From: Jatrophihabitans endophyticus
GTDB taxonomy: Bacteria > Actinomycetota > Actinomycetes > Mycobacteriales > Jatrophihabitantaceae
Assembly (NCBI RefSeq): GCF_900129455.1
Contig: NZ_FQVU01000001.1
Coordinates: forward strand, 558,001 to 622,000
Direction: 5' to 3'
DNA length: 64,000 nt
Translations under genes and position numbers: made by a program
Notes under the pieces: model-generated
Told to the model about the DNA's origin: nothing
Database searches by the model: none
What the model saw: only the letters and a program-made list of their open reading frames with translations
Part shown: positions 1 through 8,927 of the stretch, piece by piece
How the letters are laid out: each line of letters opens with the position of its first letter
Numbering within the stretch: position 1 is the stretch's first letter

Positions 1-445
1 GGCGCAACCGCTCGCCGTACGCCTGCCCGATGACCACGTAGATCGCGGTGATCATCAACCCGGCGCCGAGCCCCTGCACGACGCGGCCCGCGACGAGCAG
101 CGCCATCGTGGCGGCGGTGCCGGCGAGCAACAGCCCGGCGAGGAACGCGGCGAGCCCGACGACGAGCGGCGGCGCCGCCCCGCGCCGATCGCTGAGCTGG
201 CCCGAGACCACCATCCCGACGATGTTGGCGACGAGGAAGCCGGTGAACGCCCAGCCGTAGCCGCCGAGCCCGTGCAGCTCCCGCGCGGCGGTGGGCAGCG
301 CCGCCGACACCGCCATGGCCTCGAACGCGATGAGCGTGATGAGGACGAGGATGCCGGTGCTGGTGGCCCGCACCGGTGCCGCGAAGATCGTGCGAGGTTC
401 GGTCGGCTGCGGCGGCACAGTGGGCTCGGCGGACGGCGGTGTCAC
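1..445 (-). CDS. MFS transporter, N-terminal part (gene runs off the window)
   Basis: The visible 148 residues are the N-terminus of a major facilitator superfamily permease, most like the multidrug (DHA) exporters. After a proline-rich leader there is a hydrophobic helix (ILVLITLIAFEAMAVSAALP), then the loop-2/3 signature SDRRGAAPP and a conserved VAGRVVQGLGAG segment typical of TM4. Start chosen: GTG at 445; an upstream ATG at 456 is out of frame and stops after four codons. A perfect 16-bp palindrome lies 17 bp upstream, so local repression, often by a TetR-type regulator, is likely. Substrate cannot be inferred. The C-terminal two thirds are outside the window. Confidence 0.85.
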   Translation of the reverse strand, partial: MTPPSAEPTVPPQPTEPRTIFAAPVRATSTGILVLITLIAFEAMAVSAALPTAARELHGLGGYGWAFTGFLVANIVGMVVSGQLSDRRGAAPPLVVGLAAFLAGLLLAGTAATMALLVAGRVVQGLGAGLMITAIYVVIGQAYGERLR

Positions 446-461
446 CGTCCCAGCATGCAAG

Positions 462-477
462 GTGAACCGCGGTTCAC
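462..477. promoter_or_regulatory. Perfect palindromic operator upstream of the MFS gene
   Basis: GTGAACCGCGGTTCAC is a gap-free 16-bp palindrome, 16 bp from the MFS start codon at 445. Size and position fit a TetR-family dimer site controlling an efflux gene. No regulator gene is adjacent inside the window; it could lie beyond the left edge. Confidence 0.55.
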
Positions 478-570
478 GTCAACGCGGGTCGACGGCCCGC
501 GATCCCCCTGCCGCTGCCGACCCCGGACGCGCGAGGCGCAGGAAGATCCGCCCGTGTGCGGGGACGCGAA

Positions 571-600
571 CGGGCCGGCCACCCGAGGGTGACCGGCCCG
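571..600 (-). terminator. Hairpin terminator downstream of etfA
   Basis: CGGGCCGG (571-578) pairs with CCGGCCCG (593-600), and ACCC (581-584) pairs inside with GGGT (587-590). It lies 27 bp beyond the etfA stop. There is no clear U-run, which is common for actinobacterial terminators. Confidence 0.6.
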
Positions 601-626
601 TGCACGACGAGGGACTGACGCGGGGA

Positions 627-1586
627 TTACCCCTTGCGCTTGGCGATCTCGTCGGTGAGCTGCGGGGCGACGGCGAACAGGTCGCCGACCACGCCGTAGT
701 CGGCGAGCTCGAAGATGGGGGCCTCGGCGTCCTTGTTGATGGCCACGATGGTCTTCGAGGTCTGCATGCCGGCGCGGTGCTGGATCGCCCCGGAGATGCC
801 GACGGCCACGTAGAGCTGCGGCGAGACCGTCACGCCGGTCTGGCCGACCTGCATGGTGTGCGGGACCCAGCCGGCGTCGACGACGGCGCGCGAGGCGCCC
901 ACCGCGGCACCGAGGGAGTCGGCCAGCTTCTCGATGATCTCGAAGTTGTCGGCCTTGCCGATGCCGCGACCGCCGGAGACGACCACGGACGCGTCGGACA
1001 GCTGCGGACGCGAACCCTTCTCCTCGACGACGGTGTCGACGATCTTGGCCGCCTTCGCCGCGTCGGAGAGGTCGACCGAGACGGCGACCTCCTCGGCCGC
1101 GCCGGTCGACGGCTCGGGCGCGAACGAGTTCGGCCGCACGGTGATGACGGGCGTGCCCTTGCTGACCTTGGCGGTGACCTCGATCGAGGCGCCGAAGATC
1201 TGCTGCGAGACGTTGCCGTCGCCGTCGAAGCCGACGGCGTCGTAGAGCAGCCCGCCGCCGACCTTGATCGCGGTGCGGGCGGCGATCTCCTTGTTCTCGG
1301 CGGTGGAGGCCAGCAGGATCGCCGCGGGCGACGCCTGGCCGGCCACGGCGGCGAGCGCCTCGGCCTTCGGGGCCACCGAGTAGCCGGCGATGTCGTCGCT
1401 CTCGGCGACGTAGACCTTCGCGGCGCCGTACTCGGCGAGCTGGTCCTTGAGCGCCGCGGCACCGCCGGGCGCGCCGATCACCACGGCGCTGGGCTCGCCG
1501 AGCTGGCGGGCGGCGGTGAGCAGTTCGAGCGTGGGCTTCTTGACCGAACCGTCGAGCGCGTCGACGAGGACGAGAACCTCAGCCAT
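627..1586 (-). CDS. etfA: Electron transfer flavoprotein alpha subunit
   Basis: Alpha subunit (319 aa) of the soluble FAD/AMP heterodimer that collects electrons from acyl-CoA dehydrogenases. The N-terminal half is the nucleotide-binding-like ETF domain. The C-terminal FAD domain shows SGGRGIG (about 204-210), GQTG (about 248-251) and SGAIQH (about 265-270), all FAD-contact motifs. Length is normal. The ATG has a strong AGAAGGAG-type ribosome site, and the gene follows etfB by 31 bp, so the two form an operon. Likely clients in this window are the glutaryl-CoA-type dehydrogenase at 46.4 kb and other beta-oxidation enzymes. A hairpin terminator follows. Confidence 0.96.
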   Translation of the reverse strand: MAEVLVLVDALDGSVKKPTLELLTAARQLGEPSAVVIGAPGGAAALKDQLAEYGAAKVYVAESDDIAGYSVAPKAEALAAVAGQASPAAILLASTAENKEIAARTAIKVGGGLLYDAVGFDGDGNVSQQIFGASIEVTAKVSKGTPVITVRPNSFAPEPSTGAAEEVAVSVDLSDAAKAAKIVDTVVEEKGSRPQLSDASVVVSGGRGIGKADNFEIIEKLADSLGAAVGASRAVVDAGWVPHTMQVGQTGVTVSPQLYVAVGISGAIQHRAGMQTSKTIVAINKDAEAPIFELADYGVVGDLFAVAPQLTDEIAKRKG

Positions 1587-1617
1587 GTTCTATCTCCTTC
1601 TCTGTCGTCGACTCGGG

Positions 1618-2397
1618 TCAGATCAACTTCTTGGACGCCAGGAAGTCGGCGATCTTGGCGCCGCCGTCCCCCTCGTCCTTGACGGTCTGACCGGCCTCGC
1701 GGGGCGGGGCGTTCTCGAAGGACGCGACCTGGGTCCACGCGTTCGCGAGGCCGACCTCGCCGGCGTCGAGGCCGATGTCGCCGAGCGACTTGACCTCGAT
1801 GGGCTTGCTCTTGGCGGCCATGATGCCCTTGAAGGACGGGTACCGCGGGTCGTTGATCTTCTCGACGACGCTGATGACGGCCGGGGTCGAGCCCTCGACC
1901 TTCTCGAAGCCGGTGTCGGTGACGCGCTCGATGGTGACCGTCGAGCCGTCGACGGTGACCTTGCGGGCCTGCGTCAGCTGCGGCGCACCGAGCACCTCGG
2001 CGAGCAGGGCGGGCACGACGGCGCCGCGCGCGTCGGTGGCCTCGGAGCCGGAGATCGCGACGTCCCACTCGATACCGCCCAGCGCCTTGGCGAGCACCTT
2101 GGCGGTGCCGATGGCGTCGGAGCCGTGGATGGCCTCGTCGTTGACGTGGACGGCCTTGTCCGCGCCCATCGAGAGCGCCTTGCGGATCGACTCGGTGGCC
2201 TTGTCCGGGCCGACGGTCAGGATCGTCACCTCGCCACCGTGGGCTTCCTTGAGCAGCAGGCCCTCTTCGATCGCGAACTCGTCGATGTAGTTGATGACCG
2301 GGTCGACGGCGTTGCGGTCGACGGTGTTGTCCGACGAGTCGAGCTTGCGGTCACCTTCGGTGTCGGGCACCTGCTTGACCAGGACCACGATGTTCAT
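1618..2397 (-). CDS. etfB: Electron transfer flavoprotein beta subunit
   Basis: Beta subunit (259 aa), which binds AMP and contacts acyl-CoA dehydrogenases. The N-terminus MNIVVLVKQVPD is the family hallmark; DEFAIEEGLLLKE and the segment AISGSEATDARGAVVPALLAE are also typical. The frame is open upstream to 2439, but the start at ATG 2397 is preferred because homology begins there and GAGAGG lies 11 bp upstream. First gene of the etfB-etfA operon. A GTTAC-N6-GTAGC near-palindrome about 110 bp upstream may be its operator. Confidence 0.96.
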   Translation of the reverse strand: MNIVVLVKQVPDTEGDRKLDSSDNTVDRNAVDPVINYIDEFAIEEGLLLKEAHGGEVTILTVGPDKATESIRKALSMGADKAVHVNDEAIHGSDAIGTAKVLAKALGGIEWDVAISGSEATDARGAVVPALLAEVLGAPQLTQARKVTVDGSTVTIERVTDTGFEKVEGSTPAVISVVEKINDPRYPSFKGIMAAKSKPIEVKSLGDIGLDAGEVGLANAWTQVASFENAPPREAGQTVKDEGDGGAKIADFLASKKLI

Positions 2398-2504
2398 GCG
2401 TTCGCTGACCTCTCGGTTCGGGATGTCCCGCCGGCACACGCCGCGGGATGGTGACGTACCCGCCGTGCGGCGGGCTCGACACGTTCTCGTAACACTCTGC
2501 CGAT

Positions 2505-2520
2505 GTTACTCGTGAGTAGC
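2505..2520. promoter_or_regulatory. Candidate operator upstream of etfBA (GTTAC-N6-GTAGC)
   Basis: GTTACTCGTGAGTAGC contains the inverted repeat TACTC-N2-GAGTA. It lies in the 269-bp space between the divergent etfB and M23-like genes. The half-site GTTAC recurs in the palindrome before ccr (62311-62326). Which gene it controls is not shown. Confidence 0.4.
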
Positions 2521-2666
2521 AATATGACGGTCCTCCCACCTGGGCACGTCGGGCGGTCGAGAGGACGGCAACCGCACACTCCAGGTGACGAACGACACGA
2601 TCGCCTTTATCCTGACTTCACAGCGGCCCGCACCTCCCCCGACGCGTGGCCGCGAAAGGAACCGGC

Positions 2667-3788
2667 ATGCCGACCCGTGCCCCCATCATGTCCCGTCGCA
2701 CGCGCACGACCCGCATCCCGTGGCGCGGTCCGCTCGCCTTGCTCGCGGCGGCGCCCCTGGCCGCCGCGGTGTTCACGGCGCCGTCGGGCGTGTCCAGCAC
2801 GGCCGGTGCCCGCCCCGCACCCCGCGCCGCGACCGCAGTCCCGGCCGCGCCGGCCGCCGTGCTCGCGGCGGCGAGCGCCGGCACGAGCGCGGGCCACCCC
2901 TATTCCGACCCGGTCTGGTACCCGCTGCAGGTCGAGGCCAAGATCGACTGCGTCCGCGACAACCCGGGCTGCCCGAACGGCCACAAGTTCTGGGGCATCG
3001 ACATGAGCCCCACCGGCCAGGAGCACAAGCCCTCGAACGCGAAGGTCCTGGCGATGGGCGCCGGCGTGATGCACATCGCGGACGCGCACGGTGACAAGTG
3101 CACGCCGACGACCAAGTCGTCGTTCGGTACCGAGGTCTGGATCGACCACGGCGGCGGCGTCATCTCGCGCTACGGCCACCTGTCGCGCATCATCGGCCAC
3201 GCGGGCGACCTGGTGCGGGCCGGCCAGGCCATCGGGGTCGTCGGCGACACCGGCAAGGCGTCCAACTGCGGACGCAACTTCTACACCGACTTCAACGTCA
3301 AGCATCACCACTACGGCGGCGACGGTGCGCAGCTCAAGCGACTCAAGACGTGCGGCACCTCGGGTGCGGTGACCTATCCGAACGCGGTCACCCGGTACTC
3401 GATCTTCAACGACGTGCCGAAGCGCACCGTCCTGCCCGCCCCCGCGGGCGGCACCCGGTGCTACCCGACGACGGCACCGGCCACGCCGCGCAAGGCCGGC
3501 GGCGTGACCCTGAAGCGCTCGGGCTCGCAGCAGCTCACCGTCCGCTGGAAGGCGCCTGCGCGGAGCCAGCGCGTGACGTCGGTGCTGGTCGAGCTGTCGA
3601 CCTACCACCCGACCAAGCACCGCTACGACGTGCCGTGGAACCACAAGTTCGTCAGCCTCCGCCCGGGCACGACGGCCCAGAAGTTCGGCAAGCTGATCAA
3701 GAACCGCAACTACCGGGCGCGGGTCAGCTTCCACAACGCCGCCGGCTGGAGCAGGTACGGGACGTGGGTGGTCGCGAAGACCAGGTAG
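2667..3788 (+). CDS. Secreted M23-like (LytM fold) protein with a fibronectin III-like C-terminus
   Basis: 373 aa; ATG 2667 is preceded by AAAGGA at good spacing, so the GTG at 2646 is less likely. The N-terminus is a twin-basic signal peptide (RRTRTTRIPWRGPLALLAAAPL). Residues about 75-225 resemble M23 peptidases: GHKFWGIDM, YGHLS and GQAIGVVGDTG are recognisable. The metal site is unusual: the first motif is H-x5-D instead of H-x3-D, and the canonical HLHFE is replaced by FYTDFNVKHHH. The last 100 residues (YRARVSFHNAAGWSRYG) look like a fibronectin type III module. It may bind or remodel cell wall, or may have lost activity. Confidence 0.75.
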   Translation: MPTRAPIMSRRTRTTRIPWRGPLALLAAAPLAAAVFTAPSGVSSTAGARPAPRAATAVPAAPAAVLAAASAGTSAGHPYSDPVWYPLQVEAKIDCVRDNPGCPNGHKFWGIDMSPTGQEHKPSNAKVLAMGAGVMHIADAHGDKCTPTTKSSFGTEVWIDHGGGVISRYGHLSRIIGHAGDLVRAGQAIGVVGDTGKASNCGRNFYTDFNVKHHHYGGDGAQLKRLKTCGTSGAVTYPNAVTRYSIFNDVPKRTVLPAPAGGTRCYPTTAPATPRKAGGVTLKRSGSQQLTVRWKAPARSQRVTSVLVELSTYHPTKHRYDVPWNHKFVSLRPGTTAQKFGKLIKNRNYRARVSFHNAAGWSRYGTWVVAKTR

Positions 3789-3817
3789 TCGCTGGGGAGG
3801 GTCGGCGGCGCGACGGC

Positions 3818-4246
3818 TCAGTCGTCGAACGCCGCCGACTCCGCCTCGCTCAGCAGCCGCGAGCGGATGAGGAAGCGCACGCCCTCGGGCGCCTCGACCG
3901 AGAAGCCCGCGCCACGGCCCTTCACCACGTCGATGGTGATGTGGGTGTGCCGCCAGTAGGCGAACTGGCTGCGGGACATGTACACCGGCACCGCACGATC
4001 GAGGCCCACGTCGAGATCGCCGAGGTGGACGTCGCCGTCGCCGAGGAGGTACTCGCCGTCCGGGAAGCACATGGGCGACGAGCCGTCGCAGCAGCCACCG
4101 GACTGGTGGAACATCAACGGCCCGTGCCGCTTCGTGAGGTCGCGGAGCAGGCCGGCGGCCGGCTCGGAGACCCCGACGCGCGAGTGGACGTCCTCCGGCG
4201 CGGTCGACGGTGACGTCGTGTCGCTCGTGATCTCGGGTGTGGCCAT
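3818..4246 (-). CDS. DUF779 family protein
   Basis: Small soluble protein (142 aa) of the DUF779 family, which is commonly encoded next to aldehyde dehydrogenases. Family features visible are HGPLMFHQSGGCCDG (about 41-55) with a Cys pair and a third Cys at about 60, the central VYMSRSQFAYW, and the HTHITIDVVKGRGAGFSVE block. The cysteine/histidine-rich pocket suggests metal or substrate binding, but no reaction is established. ATG 4246 has AGGAGAG upstream. It follows the aldehyde dehydrogenase by 104 bp on the same strand, so co-transcription is likely. Confidence 0.85.
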   Translation of the reverse strand: MATPEITSDTTSPSTAPEDVHSRVGVSEPAAGLLRDLTKRHGPLMFHQSGGCCDGSSPMCFPDGEYLLGDGDVHLGDLDVGLDRAVPVYMSRSQFAYWRHTHITIDVVKGRGAGFSVEAPEGVRFLIRSRLLSEAESAAFDD

Positions 4247-4350
4247 CGCGTCTCTCCTGTTCCGCCGCTCCCCCACGCCGGAGCCGGACACCGGCGGCCG
4301 CCTCGGGGGATGGCGACCGCCGGCGTGGCCCGGCTCCTCCGAACCGGCTC

Positions 4351-5874
<1,524 letters not shown>

Positions 5875-5887
5875 CGTTGGCCTCCGT

Positions 5888-5956
5888 CGTGCGTGACGCA
5901 CGCCACGCCGGCGTGCGGGTCGACGGTAGGCCCGCCGACGTTGCAGCACCGCTGCA
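5888..5956. promoter_or_regulatory. Cluster of three palindromes upstream of the aldehyde dehydrogenase
   Basis: Within 70 bp: CGTGCGTGACGCACG at 5888-5902 (7-bp arms, 1-bp centre), CACGCCGGCGTG at 5904-5915 (gap-free) and TGCAGCACCGCTGCA at 5942-5956 (6-bp arms, 3-bp centre). They sit 14-82 bp upstream of the ALDH start and just downstream of the GAF regulator gene, which is the obvious candidate binder. Confidence 0.55.
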
Positions 5957-5962
5957 CGATGC

Positions 5963-7282
5963 CTAACGCACGCCGAAACCGGCCCCCAGCTCGCGATCGA
6001 GCCGCCGGATCTCGGCGGCGGCGATGGTCCGCAACGGCGACTCCTCGGCGGCGAGGTCCAGCTGGCGGGCCCACACGTCGCGGTCGTCGGCCCCCCACCG
6101 GCTGCGCGTCCAGGCCGCCATGAGATCGACCTGGCCCGACGCGAGCACCACCGCCCGCAGCCGGCGCTCCAGGACCCGGCGGCGCTCGACCACCCCGGGC
6201 GCGTCGGAGTGCGGCAACAGCGGCCCGCGGTAGTGGCGCAGCGCCTCGGCGGGACGGCCGGCCTCGATCTCGCGATGGACGGTGCGCCAGTCGCAGGCCA
6301 CCTCGCGCTGCAGGCGGTAGGGCCGCGACGCGAGCAGCTCGCCCCCGAGCAGCGAGCGGAGCCGGGTGAGCTCGGCGCGCATCGTGGAGGTGCTGACGTC
6401 CTCGGCGTAGAGCTCGACGGCGAGCTGGTCGCCGGTCATGCCGTCGGGGTGGTCGGCCAGGATCACCAGGATCTCGCTGTGGCGGGGGCTCAACCGCACC
6501 GTGCGACCGGGCATCTCGACGAGGCAGTCCGGCCGGCCCAGGCCGTCGACCCGCACGGCGGCCGCGGGCGTCCAGAGCCGCTGTCCGGACCCGGCGGTCT
6601 GCACGACGAGGCGGCCGAGCTCGGCCTCGGCCATCCGCGCCGCGGCGCGCACCATCGCCAACGTCTGCGGCGAGGCGAGGTCCTCGCCGCCGGTGACGTC
6701 GACGATGCCGACGATGGCCTGCGTGATCGGGTCGTGGATCGGCGCCGCCGTGCAGGTCCAGGGCTGGACGGGACGGGCGAAGTGCTCCGCGGCGCGGATC
6801 TGCACCGGCGTGTCGAGCTGCAGCGCAGTCCCGGGCGCGTTCGTGCCGGCGTGCATCTCGTCCCAGCGCGCGCCCTCGACGAAGTTGATGCGCTCGGCGC
6901 GGTCGAGGACGGCGCTGCGCCCGCACACCCACAACAGCTGACCGCCCGCGTCGCCCACGGCCATGACCGCGTCGCACTCCTCCGCCGCCCGGCCGAGCAC
7001 GTCGTAGAGCAGCGGGAAGACCCGCGCGAGCGGATGCGCCTCGCGGTAGTCGGCGAGCTCGGTGTCGGCGACGGTGATCGGCGGCAACGGGTCGTCGACG
7101 TCGACCCCGGCGGCGATCGAACGCCGCCACGAGGCCGCGACGAGGTCGCGCACGCCCGGCGCCGTACCCGAGGCCAGGAACTGCTCGTGCGCAGAGCGCA
7201 GGGCGCGGACCGAGTCCGCGCCGGTGGCGGTCGTCTGGGCGGCGATGGGCACAAGATAACCCCGCGCCGTGACGCGTGTCAC
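5963..7282 (-). CDS. GAF-domain transcriptional regulator with winged-helix C-terminus
   Basis: About 439 aa. Residues about 50-225 resemble the AcoR/GAF sensory module ([52 protein letters not shown]). Unlike sigma54 activators there is no AAA+ domain; instead residues about 275-340 ([21 protein letters not shown]) look like an OmpR-type winged helix, followed by a BTAD-like helical tail. Start uncertain: GTG 7282 or GTG 7252. GTG 7282 overlaps the inverted repeat GTGAC-N4-GTCAC (7269-7282), suggesting autoregulation. It lies 88 bp upstream of the aldehyde dehydrogenase in the same direction and probably senses an aldehyde or alcohol. Confidence 0.82.
   Translation of the reverse strand: MTRVTARGYLVPIAAQTTATGADSVRALRSAHEQFLASGTAPGVRDLVAASWRRSIAAGVDVDDPLPPITVADTELADYREAHPLARVFPLLYDVLGRAAEECDAVMAVGDAGGQLLWVCGRSAVLDRAERINFVEGARWDEMHAGTNAPGTALQLDTPVQIRAAEHFARPVQPWTCTAAPIHDPITQAIVGIVDVTGGEDLASPQTLAMVRAAARMAEAELGRLVVQTAGSGQRLWTPAAAVRVDGLGRPDCLVEMPGRTVRLSPRHSEILVILADHPDGMTGDQLAVELYAEDVSTSTMRAELTRLRSLLGGELLASRPYRLQREVACDWRTVHREIEAGRPAEALRHYRGPLLPHSDAPGVVERRRVLERRLRAVVLASGQVDLMAAWTRSRWGADDRDVWARQLDLAAEESPLRTIAAAEIRRLDRELGAGFGVR
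7269..7282. promoter_or_regulatory. Inverted repeat over the regulator start codon
   Basis: GTGACGCGTGTCAC has 5-bp arms GTGAC/GTCAC around four bases and contains the putative GTG start of the GAF regulator. A protein bound here could block transcription start or initiation of translation. Confidence 0.4.
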
Positions 7283-7304
7283 GGGCCCGGCACGGTGAGG
7301 TCGT

Positions 7305-8177
7305 TCAGAACTCGGCGGCCGCCGGCACGATCCGCTCGCCGTAGATCTTGATGCGCTTCAGGTCGGCGGCGGCGGGCACCCCGGTGTGCACGTGGTGGAC
7401 GCCGAGGGCGGCCAGCTCGCGCAGATGGTCCAGGACGTCGTCGACGTGCTCGCCGTTCTCACCCGGCTCGAGCCGGGACATCACGGTGATCTCGAGCTCG
7501 TCGTAGTCGCGCCCCACGGCGTCGCAGTGGCCCTTGAGCACGTCGAGCTTGTGCGACAGCTCGGGGCCGTCGAACAGGTTGCACGCCTGCGCGTACTGCG
7601 CCACGAGCCGGAGCGTCTTCTTCTCGCCCCCGCCGCCGATGAGGATCGGCGGGTGCGGCCGACGGATCGCCTGCGGCACGTTCAGGGTGCGCTCGAGCCG
7701 GTAGTGCTTGCCCTCGTACGCGTCTTGGGAGTCACCCCACATCTGCAGGCAGATCTGCAGGGCCTCCTCCAGCCGCTCGAAGCGCTCGGCGGTGCCGGGG
7801 AAGAACAGGCCGAGACCGCGCGACTCCTCCTCGTTCCACGCCGCGCCGATGCCGAGCCAGGCGCGTCCCCGGGACAGGACGTCGAGGGTGGTGACGATCT
7901 TGGCGAGCAGGCCGGGGTCGCGATAGACGACGGCGGTGACCCACGACAGCAGCTCGACGCGCTCGGTGTGCGCGGCCAGGAAGCCGAGCGTCGTGTAGGC
8001 CTCGAGCATGTCGGTGTCCACCGGGCCCACCGGCCCGATCTGCCACACGTGGTCCATCACGCTGAGCTTCGCGAAGCCGGCGGACTCGACCGCCTCCGCG
8101 ATCGCCGCGAGGTCGCCGGGCAGCGCGGCGGGACCGTTGTCGTAGGTGAGATTGGCGAGGTGCACTCCGAGCAACAT
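7305..8177 (-). CDS. LLM-class flavin/F420-dependent oxidoreductase
   Basis: Luciferase-like monooxygenase fold, 290 aa, most like the actinobacterial F420-dependent group. Recognisable are the first strand MLLGVHLANLTY, SVMDHVWQIGPVG, LLAKIVTTLDVLSRGRAWLGIGAAWNEEE (cofactor-binding strand) and RPHPPILIGGGGEKKTLRL. Members reduce or oxidise diverse small molecules with F420 or FMN; the substrate here is unknown. The gene is 22 bp downstream of the GAF regulator stop-to-start region on the same strand but precedes it in transcription, so it may be a separate unit. Confidence 0.87.
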   Translation of the reverse strand: MLLGVHLANLTYDNGPAALPGDLAAIAEAVESAGFAKLSVMDHVWQIGPVGPVDTDMLEAYTTLGFLAAHTERVELLSWVTAVVYRDPGLLAKIVTTLDVLSRGRAWLGIGAAWNEEESRGLGLFFPGTAERFERLEEALQICLQMWGDSQDAYEGKHYRLERTLNVPQAIRRPHPPILIGGGGEKKTLRLVAQYAQACNLFDGPELSHKLDVLKGHCDAVGRDYDELEITVMSRLEPGENGEHVDDVLDHLRELAALGVHHVHTGVPAAADLKRIKIYGERIVPAAAEF

Positions 8178-8228
8178 GTCTCGAACCTAACCCCGGCCCG
8201 CAACAGCAGGCCCGGGTTGCGCGGCGGC

Positions 8229-8753
8229 TCAGGCCGAGGGTGCGGTGTCGCCCAGGGCGGTCTCGATCGCGGTCACCACGGTCGGGTCGAGCGGTTCGGT
8301 GCGGGGCCGGAAGCGCTCCAGCACCACGCCGTCCGCGTCCAGCAGGAACTTCTCGAAGTTCCACTGGACGTCCCCGGCCTCGCCGTCGGCGTCGGCGGTC
8401 GCGGCGAGCTGCGCGTAGAGCGGGTGACGGTCCGCCCCGTTCACGTCGATCTTCGCGAACAGCGGGAAGGACACCGAGTAGTTCGTCGAGCAGAACTGCT
8501 GGATCTCTTGCGGCGTGCCGGGCTCCTGCCCCATGAACTGGTTGCAGGGGAAGCCCAGCACGCGCAGTCCGCGCTCGCCGTAGCGCTCGTGCAACTCCTG
8601 CAGCCCCTCGTACTGCGGGGTCAGGCCGCACTTCGACGCCACGTTGACGACCAGCAGCGGGCCGCCGGCCGCGTACTCGCGCAGCGAGGTGTCCTCGCCG
8701 GCGAGGGTCTGGACGGGAACGTCGAGCACGCTGCTCGCATCGCGATCGGTCAC
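8229..8753 (-). CDS. Glutathione peroxidase family (Cys-type thiol peroxidase)
   Basis: 174 aa from GTG 8753 (TGAGGC upstream; the longer frame to 8819 has no homology). Catalytic tetrad is visible: Cys in NVASKCGLTPQY, Gln in FPCNQFMGQEPG, Trp-Asn in WNFEKFL. The peroxidatic residue is Cys, not selenocysteine. In actinobacteria such enzymes usually take electrons from thioredoxin rather than glutathione. It reduces hydroperoxides in the cytoplasm. A repeat array (8797-8880) lies in its upstream region shared with corA. Confidence 0.93.
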   Translation of the reverse strand: MTDRDASSVLDVPVQTLAGEDTSLREYAAGGPLLVVNVASKCGLTPQYEGLQELHERYGERGLRVLGFPCNQFMGQEPGTPQEIQQFCSTNYSVSFPLFAKIDVNGADRHPLYAQLAATADADGEAGDVQWNFEKFLLDADGVVLERFRPRTEPLDPTVVTAIETALGDTAPSA

Positions 8754-8796
8754 CGCCTCAGCTTGCCATTGGCACCATCGCGCGCCGGACCCGGAT

Positions 8797-8880
8797 GACT
8801 GGCGACCTCCTTCGTCCACTGGCGACCTGCAGCCCGACTGGCGACCTGCAGGTCGCCAGTCGGCCGGTAGGTCGCCAGTC
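8797..8880. repeat. Intergenic array of GACTGGCGACCT units, locus A
   Basis: Three direct copies (8797-8808, about 8818-8829, 8837-8848 region) and two inverted copies (8850-8861, 8869-8880) of the unit GACTGGCGACCT. The central pair forms a gap-free 30-bp palindrome at 8834-8863. It lies between divergent genes, upstream of both start codons. The same unit recurs at 22.8 kb. Confidence 0.85.
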
Positions 8881-8927
8881 GGCGTCGGACAGCCGCTGGT
8901 TCACCGGCCGCGGCTATCGTCTGAGCC

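Noticed and set aside
8229-8753. Selenocysteine glutathione peroxidase
   Set aside because: The catalytic position is encoded as Cys (KCGLT); no in-frame TGA.
8797-8880. CRISPR array
   Set aside because: Copies are inverted relative to each other, the unit is only 12 nt and there are no regular spacers or cas genes.
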